Shown one piece after another: positions 59,291 to 64,000 of a DNA stretch of 64,000 bases. Under the pieces are notes generated by a model, which made no database searches, was not told where the DNA came from, and saw only the letters and a program-made list of their open reading frames with translations. Each line of letters begins with the position of its first letter. Position 1 is the stretch's first letter. The stretch covers positions 62,001-126,000 of the forward strand of contig NZ_SUMC01000025.1 of the NCBI RefSeq assembly GCF_005047355.1, written 5' to 3'. This stretch comes from Actinacidiphila oryziradicis (GTDB taxonomy: Bacteria > Actinomycetota > Actinomycetes > Streptomycetales > Streptomycetaceae). Both the position numbers and the translations under genes were made by a program.

Positions 59291-59379
59291 CTCCCACGCG
59301 TGGCCGGGGCCGCGGTCGGCGGGGGTGCGGACTTCGAGGTCGGCGCGGAGCTGGGGCACCAGACCGGCCGGAGGTCGTC

Positions 59380-60335
59380 GTGGAACGGGACCGAATGGAG
59401 GCTATCCTCGCCGCCCATCCCCGTACACCCGCGGCGGTGGTTGATCCGGACGTGCTGTTCGCTGCCACGAGCCGCCAGGACCTGCGCGAGGGCCGGTTCA
59501 CCGCGGTGATCGGGGACTGCCACGCCGTCCGGGAGGTCATCACCCACACCAGCTTCGGTCCCCTGATCCAGGAACGCGCCCCGGAGCTGCTGCCCGAGGT
59601 CTACGAGGGCTACCTGTCCCTGCTCGACGACGGCGAGGTCCTCGCCAACCTGTCACGGGGCCACCCGGACAAGTCGTCGACACAACTCGTCTACCCCTGC
59701 TACGACCTGGAGGTCTACGGCCGATCCGGGCAGTCCCGCGACCGCGTAGTGCAACCCTCCCAGCTGTACGTCGTGCTGCGTGAAGGGCGGCTGGAGCTGC
59801 GCGCCCACGGTGTCGTGGGCAGGCTGCGTCTCATGGCGCCCCCTGCCGGCGGACCGAGCATCCGCCAGGACCCGCTCTCCCCGTTCGCCTTCCCGCGTCA
59901 TTTCGGCGGGGCCGGACTTGACGCCCCACCTTGGAGCACATTCCCCGTATCCGCTGTGGCCGTGTCGTCCTGCAACGCGAGACCTGGCGGGTCCCTGCCG
60001 CCCGCCTGCGCGGTGCGGCCGTTTTCGGCGGCTCCGTGGGACAGACGGGCGGGGAGGAGGCCGCGGAGTTCGTCGCCGTCTGTCGGCTGCGGTCCGAACT
60101 CGGCCTGCCTCGGCACGTCTTCGTCAAGGTCCCCGGTGAGCCGAAGCCGATCTACGTTGATTGGCAGGCTCCGCTCCTGGTACGCCAGTTGTGCCGGCTG
60201 GCCGCACGGAGGGATGGCACGCTGGAGATCTCCGAAATGCTGCCCACGCCCGACCAACGCTGGTTGAGCGTGCACGGCCATCGCTACACCAGCGAGCTGC
60301 GGTGCGCCGTGTTCTCCCCGGGGGGCCCGAGGTGA
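59380..60335 (+). pseudogene. Lanthipeptide-type dehydratase (LanB) C-terminal remnant, frameshifted
   Basis: The first frame (59380 to about 59929) reads DPDVLFAATSRQDLREGRFTAVIGDCHAVREVI, then the region up to LELRAHGVVGRLRL, like the C-terminal part of the LanB glutamylation domain. After one missing base near 59929 the second frame reads EHIPRIRCGRVVLQRETWRVPA and then LPRHVFVKVPGEPKPIYVDWQAPLLVRQLCRL, ending EMLPTPDQRWLSVHGHRYTSELR. This is the end of such a dehydratase. A full protein has about 900-1,000 residues, so two thirds are missing. The stop overlaps the MFS gene start (GTGA). The family link is by pattern only. Confidence 0.6.
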
Positions 60336-61576
60336 GCGCACACACCACCTTTCGCTTCAGTTCCGGCTATCACCGTGTGATCGGTGCCGCGAGCGCGTCG
60401 GCGGTCGGCGACGGCATGCGTTTCGCCGCCCTTCCGCTGCTGTCCGCCGCGCTGCTGCACGACGCGTTCCAGGTGTCCGCAGTCACTGCGGCTACGACGG
60501 TGCCCTGGCTGCTGTTCGGCCTGCCGGCTGGGGCCTACGCCGACCGGTTCGAGCGCCGCCGCCTGATGGTCATCGCCGATTTGCTGCGCGCCCTGACGCT
60601 GATCGTCACCGTGATGCTGCTCGCCTGCGGCTGGCTGACGTTTTGGTCCCTGCTGACCGCGGCGTTCCTGCTGGGTGTCGGGGAGGTGCTGTTCGACTGC
60701 GCGTCCTTCGCGCTGCTGCCGAGCATCGTTCCCAAGGAGAAGCTGGAGGCGGCGAACGGTCGGCTCTTCGGGGTCCAGACGGTGGGCCGCGACCTGCTGG
60801 GACATGTGCTCGGCGGAGTGCTGTTCACGGTGGGCCGGGCGGTTCCCCTCCTGCTCGACGCGCTCTCCTTTCTGACCTCTGCAGTGCCGCTGACCGGCGT
60901 TCGCGGGCCGCAGCCCGAGCGGTCCACCGTCAGGCCGCGGCTCCTGACCGACATCCGCGAAGGCTTGGTCTACGTGCTGCGTGACCCTTTGCTGCGCGCC
61001 CTGACCGTCTCCGCGGGCGTCATCAACGCCGTGTACCTCGGACAGATCGCCGTCTTCGTCATCTTGGTGCGCGATGTGCTGGGGCTCCCGGACGCCGCAT
61101 ATGGAGCGCTGCTGGCCGCCGGAGCCGCCGGAGGCGTGGTCGGCAGCGTGGCCGCGAGCCGTATGACCAGAGCGATGGGCCGGGTCCCCACCCTGATCGG
61201 AAACCTTGCCCTCATGGGTCTCGCGGGCCTGGCGGTAGCGGCAACCGACAGCGTGTACGTGGTCACCGTCGCCTACTGCGCCGCCGGGTTTGGCCTGATG
61301 GTCTGGAACGTCGTGGCCGTCTCCCTGCGACAGGGACTCATCCCGGATCGCCTCCTCGGCCGGGCAACCGGCGTGTACCGATTGTTTGCCTGGGGGACGA
61401 TGCCCCTCGGCGCACTGCTCTTCGGCTGGCTGAGCACGTTGGCGGGACCGCAGACGGCCTTTGCGGCCGGCGGCGCGGTCACACTGGCGATGTGCCTGCC
61501 TGTCGCCTTCACCCTGCTGAAGGACAGCAGGATCACCGACGACCGCAAGAACCCCGAAGGTGCACATGATGAGTGA
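60332..61576 (+). CDS. MFS exporter
   Basis: The 414-residue protein has 12 hydrophobic helices with the MFS loop signature GAYADRFERRRLMVIADLLRAL after helix 2 and a central loop LLTDIREGLVYVLRDPLLRAL as in drug/peptide exporters. It is translationally coupled to the dehydratase remnant (GTGA overlap) and the phosphotransferase gene overlaps its stop. Such a set may have exported a modified peptide. GTG 60332 is the start. The exporter itself looks intact. Confidence 0.85.
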   Translation: MSAHTTFRFSSGYHRVIGAASASAVGDGMRFAALPLLSAALLHDAFQVSAVTAATTVPWLLFGLPAGAYADRFERRRLMVIADLLRALTLIVTVMLLACGWLTFWSLLTAAFLLGVGEVLFDCASFALLPSIVPKEKLEAANGRLFGVQTVGRDLLGHVLGGVLFTVGRAVPLLLDALSFLTSAVPLTGVRGPQPERSTVRPRLLTDIREGLVYVLRDPLLRALTVSAGVINAVYLGQIAVFVILVRDVLGLPDAAYGALLAAGAAGGVVGSVAASRMTRAMGRVPTLIGNLALMGLAGLAVAATDSVYVVTVAYCAAGFGLMVWNVVAVSLRQGLIPDRLLGRATGVYRLFAWGTMPLGALLFGWLSTLAGPQTAFAAGGAVTLAMCLPVAFTLLKDSRITDDRKNPEGAHDE

Positions 61577-62477
61577 GCGAATCACCGAATTGGACAGCCT
61601 GGCCGAGCGGTGGGGCCTGAACGGCCTGGAACTGGTTGGCAAGGGTCTGGAATTCTCCGTCTACCGGGCGCAGGGGCGCGACGGGCAGCCCGTCGCGGTG
61701 CGTCTCGCGCACCGGCGGTTCGACTCGAACGCCAATGACCCCCATGTGGACACCCGGGCCTTGCTCCTGCAGGAGTACGAGATCGCGAGGCATCTGGCCG
61801 CCCACGGTCTGCCCGTCGCTCAGGCGAAGGAACTCGTCCTGGCGGACGAGCCGGCGTCCCCCGACGTACTGCTGTCTGCTTATGTCCCCGACGACGGATC
61901 GAGTCTCGACTCCTTGGGACTCGGGCAGCTCCTCGCGCGGCTTCATCAGGCGCCGCCGCCGCGCCTGACGCCCGTCGCGTCGGAGGGAGGGCCCACGGCG
62001 AGCGCGATCACCGCACGTATCGGGCGCCGTTGGGCCGAGATCGGCCACCTAGTCAACGACTGGCCCGAACCGCCGGACGCGTCCCTCGTCGCCGGACATC
62101 TCACCAGCCTGACCGAGGACAGCCTCCTGCACCTCGACGTCCGCAGCGACAACATCCGACGACAGCAGGGGCAGACCGTTGCCCTGCTGGACTGGTCGAA
62201 CGCCTTGCTCGGGTCTCCCCCGGTGGAGTTCGGGCGCCTGGTCGAGTACGCCCGGTATACGGAGAACGAGCTCGATGTGGAAGCGATCCGCAGCGGATAC
62301 GCGAGGACGGCAACGGTTCCGCCCGACAGCGATCCGTGCCTGTTGGTGTGCCGACTGGACGCCGCACTGATGCTGGCTCTCGTCTTCCTCTCTGAGGCGC
62401 CCGACCCGAGCCGTGGACCGGCGGCAGCCGACCACGCACGAGAAATCGCGCTCAGGGTGATCGCACGTCACGCGTAG
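61569..62477 (+). CDS. Aminoglycoside phosphotransferase-fold protein
   Basis: The 302-residue protein has an APH-like fold with the catalytic loop LLHLDVRSDNIRRQQ (Asp and Asn) and the metal loop VALLDWSNALLGSPPVEF. The N-terminal lobe reads LVGKGLEFSVYRAQGRDGQPVAVRLAHRRF with the lysine replaced by Arg in VAVRL. It may phosphorylate a small molecule or have a resistance role. The ATG at 61569 overlaps the MFS stop; an ATG at 61566 is also possible. It probably belongs to the same operon as the exporter. Confidence 0.82.
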   Translation: MSERITELDSLAERWGLNGLELVGKGLEFSVYRAQGRDGQPVAVRLAHRRFDSNANDPHVDTRALLLQEYEIARHLAAHGLPVAQAKELVLADEPASPDVLLSAYVPDDGSSLDSLGLGQLLARLHQAPPPRLTPVASEGGPTASAITARIGRRWAEIGHLVNDWPEPPDASLVAGHLTSLTEDSLLHLDVRSDNIRRQQGQTVALLDWSNALLGSPPVEFGRLVEYARYTENELDVEAIRSGYARTATVPPDSDPCLLVCRLDAALMLALVFLSEAPDPSRGPAAADHAREIALRVIARHA

Positions 62478-62512
62478 CAGTTCATTTCACTTCGAACCTC
62501 TTGGAGTACGTC

Positions 62513-62947
62513 ATGGTGAACCTCACCCGTATCTACACGAAGACGGGAGACGACGGCACGACTGCTCTTGGTGACATGAGCAGAACGAGCAAGCTGGACA
62601 AGAGGCTTGCGGCCTACGCCGACGTGGACGAGGCGAACTCCTCGATCGGCGTGGCCATCGCGGCAGGGGATCTCTCGGACGAGATCGCCACTCTTCTGGT
62701 GCGGATCCAGAACGACTTGTTCGACGTAGGCGCGGACCTCTGTACGCCCCTGTCGGAACCTGGGCGCGACACAGCAGCCTCGCTTCGTGTGGAGGACTCG
62801 TACATAGAGTTCCTGGAAGAGCAGTGCGACTGGTTCAACGAGGGTCTTGAAAAACTGCGCGGCTTCATTCTCCCCGGCGGAACGCCCGGCGCCGCTTTCC
62901 TCCACCAGGCCCGGCCGGTTCCTCCCCCAGCTACCGCTGGGAGGTAG
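62513..62947 (+). pseudogene. PduO-type cob(I)alamin adenosyltransferase, truncated by a dispersed repeat
   Basis: The 144-residue frame reads MVNLTRIYTKTGDDGTTALGDMSR, the P-loop-like start of PduO/CobO-type adenosyltransferases. It continues normally to RGFILPGGTPGAAFLHQAR, then RPVPPPATAGR and a stop. Normal enzymes have about 190 residues and need the C-terminal Arg/Asn region, which is missing. The break falls directly at the repeat block CCTCCCCCAGCTACC (62921-62935). It would have made adenosylcobalamin. GGAG precedes the ATG by six bases. It follows the phosphotransferase gene by 35 bases. Confidence 0.85.
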
Positions 62948-63163
62948 GGGTGTCCCAGCAGACTGTGTCGCCCAAGTGCCGCCGGCGATGGCGCATAGAT
63001 CGCCGGGTCCTGGCACACAGTCGTGGGGGCACCTCCTGGGTGCACCTCCAGGCCGAAGGCTGGGGGAGAGAGTCACCCCGGAGGCGCCACCGACCCAACC
63101 ACCGAACAAGCGCACCCCCACGGCGCAGGGCACCAAAATCCAGCCCGTCCGGCGTTTGAGGAC
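62921..63163. repeat. Dispersed repeat mosaic, third composite copy
   Basis: CCTCCCCCAGCTACC (62921-62935) is the reverse of parts at 21640 and 47036. 63023-63070 matches the GGGGGCACCTCC to GGCTGGGGGAG block of 21602-21660. 63136-63163 (reverse) matches 46707-46734 and 21528-21554 with one or two changes. It extends almost to the MarR stop at 63186, where the sequence TAGCCCTC again follows a stop codon as at 56148. Confidence 0.8.
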
Positions 63164-63185
63164 AAAAACAGCAACCCCGTGAGGG

Positions 63186-63632
63186 CTACGGCTCCATCGC
63201 CGGGCGGAGCCGCTCCAGCAGAGCGTAAAGCGTGGCGCGCTCCGGCTCGTCGAGGGTGTCGAGCGCGCCGTGGGTGGCCTGCATCTCCTCGCGGACACGG
63301 CGAATCGTCTCGTTGCCGGCGTCGGTGGCGATGACGTTCTTCACTCGGCGGTCGGTGGGGCTCACCTCGCGCTGGACGAAGCCGTGGGCTTCGAGGCGGT
63401 CGACGATGCCGGTGATGTTGGAGGCGTCGCAGACCAGCCGTTCGGCGAGGACGCGCATCGGGGCCGGGCCGCTGCGGAGCTGGGAAAGGACCTTGGCCTG
63501 CATGGAGGTGAGGCCGTGGCGGGCAGCGGCGGCGGCGAAGTCCTGCCACATGGCGGTGCCAATGGCCGCAACCAGCTCAAGGAGCTCGATCTTGGCGGGC
63601 GCGCTCGGCGGCGTCGGTGTGGAGGTGCTCAT
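63186..63632 (-). CDS. MarR family transcriptional regulator
   Basis: The 148-residue protein has the MarR winged helix GLTSMQAKVLSQLRSGPAPMRVLAERLVCDASNITGIVDRLEAHGFVQREVSPTDRRVKNVIATDAG at about 41-105. The wing DRR is conserved, and Cys in LVCDAS could be redox sensitive, though a single Cys is weak evidence. A 23-base palindrome directly upstream is the probable operator. It is divergent from no close gene; DUF202 follows on the same strand upstream. The target may be itself and the upstream gene. Confidence 0.9.
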   Translation of the reverse strand: MSTSTPTPPSAPAKIELLELVAAIGTAMWQDFAAAAARHGLTSMQAKVLSQLRSGPAPMRVLAERLVCDASNITGIVDRLEAHGFVQREVSPTDRRVKNVIATDAGNETIRRVREEMQATHGALDTLDEPERATLYALLERLRPAMEP

Positions 63633-63649
63633 GGTTGAAGCGTACCGAA

Positions 63650-63672
63650 AATACTTGAGCTGCTCAAGTATT
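63650..63672. promoter_or_regulatory. Perfect 23-bp palindrome, MarR operator
   Basis: AATACTTGAGC-T-GCTCAAGTATT lies 18 bases upstream of the MarR start. The half-site ACTTGAGC also occurs in the palindrome at 10326-10359 near the other MarR gene. Confidence 0.85.
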
Positions 63673-63701
63673 AACTTGACTACCTTAACTATCGAGCCCG
63701 G

Positions 63702-63998
63702 TCAGAACAGCACCAAGGTCCCGAACACCGCCAGCGCGACCGTGCATCCGGCCGCCAGGACGGCCGTCCGTGTGCTGAGCGCGGGCGGCGGCTCCGTAGC
63801 CAGCGCTCTCGCCCGCCGCTGAGCAGCTGCCAGGAAGGTCAGCCACGCCAACGCACACAGTGCCAGGGCTGTGTCCGAGAGCGGCGACAGACCGTGGCGC
63901 AGCGCCAGCCGCCCGGCCAGCACTCCTGCGACCGCGCAGGAGAGGACCGTACGCTGCCAGGCCAGCCGTGTCCGCTCCGGCTGGAGCCCGGGGTCACG
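63702..63998 (-). CDS. DUF202 family membrane protein (5' end outside window)
   Basis: The frame continues to the right edge of the window. It reads RDPGLQPERTRLAWQRTVLSCAVAG, the hallmark DUF202 start, followed by three helices: VLAGRLALRHGL, ALALCALAWLTFLAAAQ and VLAAGCTVALAVFGTLVLF. At most a few residues are missing. The function is unknown; it is often paired with another DUF202 gene. It ends 30 bases upstream of the MarR operator, so co-regulation is possible. Confidence 0.85.
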   Translation of the reverse strand, partial: RDPGLQPERTRLAWQRTVLSCAVAGVLAGRLALRHGLSPLSDTALALCALAWLTFLAAAQRRARALATEPPPALSTRTAVLAAGCTVALAVFGTLVLF

Positions 63999-64000
63999 CG

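Noticed and set aside
1..64000. CRISPR arrays, tRNA or rRNA genes
   Set aside because: No regularly spaced direct repeats, cloverleaf sequences or rRNA-like stretches were seen on reading both strands; tRNAscan would be needed to exclude a divergent tRNA.

Overview
This 64 kb window is high-GC actinobacterial chromosome, almost certainly from a Streptomyces species. The coding regions have very high third-position GC, many GTG starts and ATGA/GTGA stop-start overlaps. There are many secreted hydrolases, TetR/GntR/MarR/IclR regulators, a SigK/RskA-type sigma pair and an AAA protein with a DUF5925-like look. No rRNA, tRNA or CRISPR array was seen. Strand use is mixed, and several genes are degraded, which fits an accessory chromosome arm.

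Region by region. 1-4.2 kb: end of an MFS transporter, a GNAT acetyltransferase, an ArsR-type regulator with an SRPBCC protein, and an amidase. 4.2-8.9 kb: a LexA-type SOS box, dnaE2 and a Y-family pseudo-polymerase, together forming a mutasome-like operon. 9-21.3 kb: secreted lipase, cupin/MarR pair around a 34-bp palindrome, a frameshifted carboxyltransferase, a methyltransferase-Nudix fusion, a YtrA-type GntR regulator, an AAA ATPase, a subtilase, an SGNH lipase, a Ser/Thr kinase and a NicO metal transporter. 21.8-26.6 kb: a TPR protein and a DUF4331 protein facing a SigK-type sigma factor with its RskA-type anti-sigma. 27-31.8 kb: a protein resembling the specificity domain of type ISP restriction enzymes, without the rest of the enzyme; a GntR regulator; an internally deleted homogentisate dioxygenase; and a molybdopterin oxidoreductase.

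31.9-49.4 kb is rich in fatty-acid/alcohol catabolism: aldehyde and alcohol dehydrogenases, two acyl-CoA dehydrogenases, a MaoC hydratase, an SDR, a quinone oxidoreductase and an ACAD10/11-type phosphotransferase. Three TetR regulators lie among them, each with its own repeated candidate operator, so three small regulons can be read from the DNA. Interspersed are a GT87 membrane glycosyltransferase, an amidase and a secreted penicillin-acylase-like Ntn hydrolase. 49.4-56.2 kb: sugar-acid use. An IclR regulator faces a glucarate operon whose first gene (5-dehydro-4-deoxyglucarate dehydratase) survives only as a C-terminal stub, and a gluconate module (gntP, gntK, gntR) follows.

56.2-63.2 kb is a scar of horizontal transfer: two serine-recombinase remnants, a tyrosine-integrase-like gene, a lone methyltransferase, a frameshifted remnant of a lanthipeptide-type dehydratase feeding an overlapping MFS exporter and phosphotransferase, and a cobalamin adenosyltransferase truncated where a dispersed repeat begins. 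The window ends with a MarR regulator and a DUF202 membrane protein.

A family of dispersed, mosaic, hairpin-rich repeats (near 21.5, 46.7-47.1, 56.15-56.22 and 62.9-63.2 kb) is the strongest unexplained structure. Two 79-bp copies 9 kb apart are nearly identical, and each begins at a gene's stop codon.
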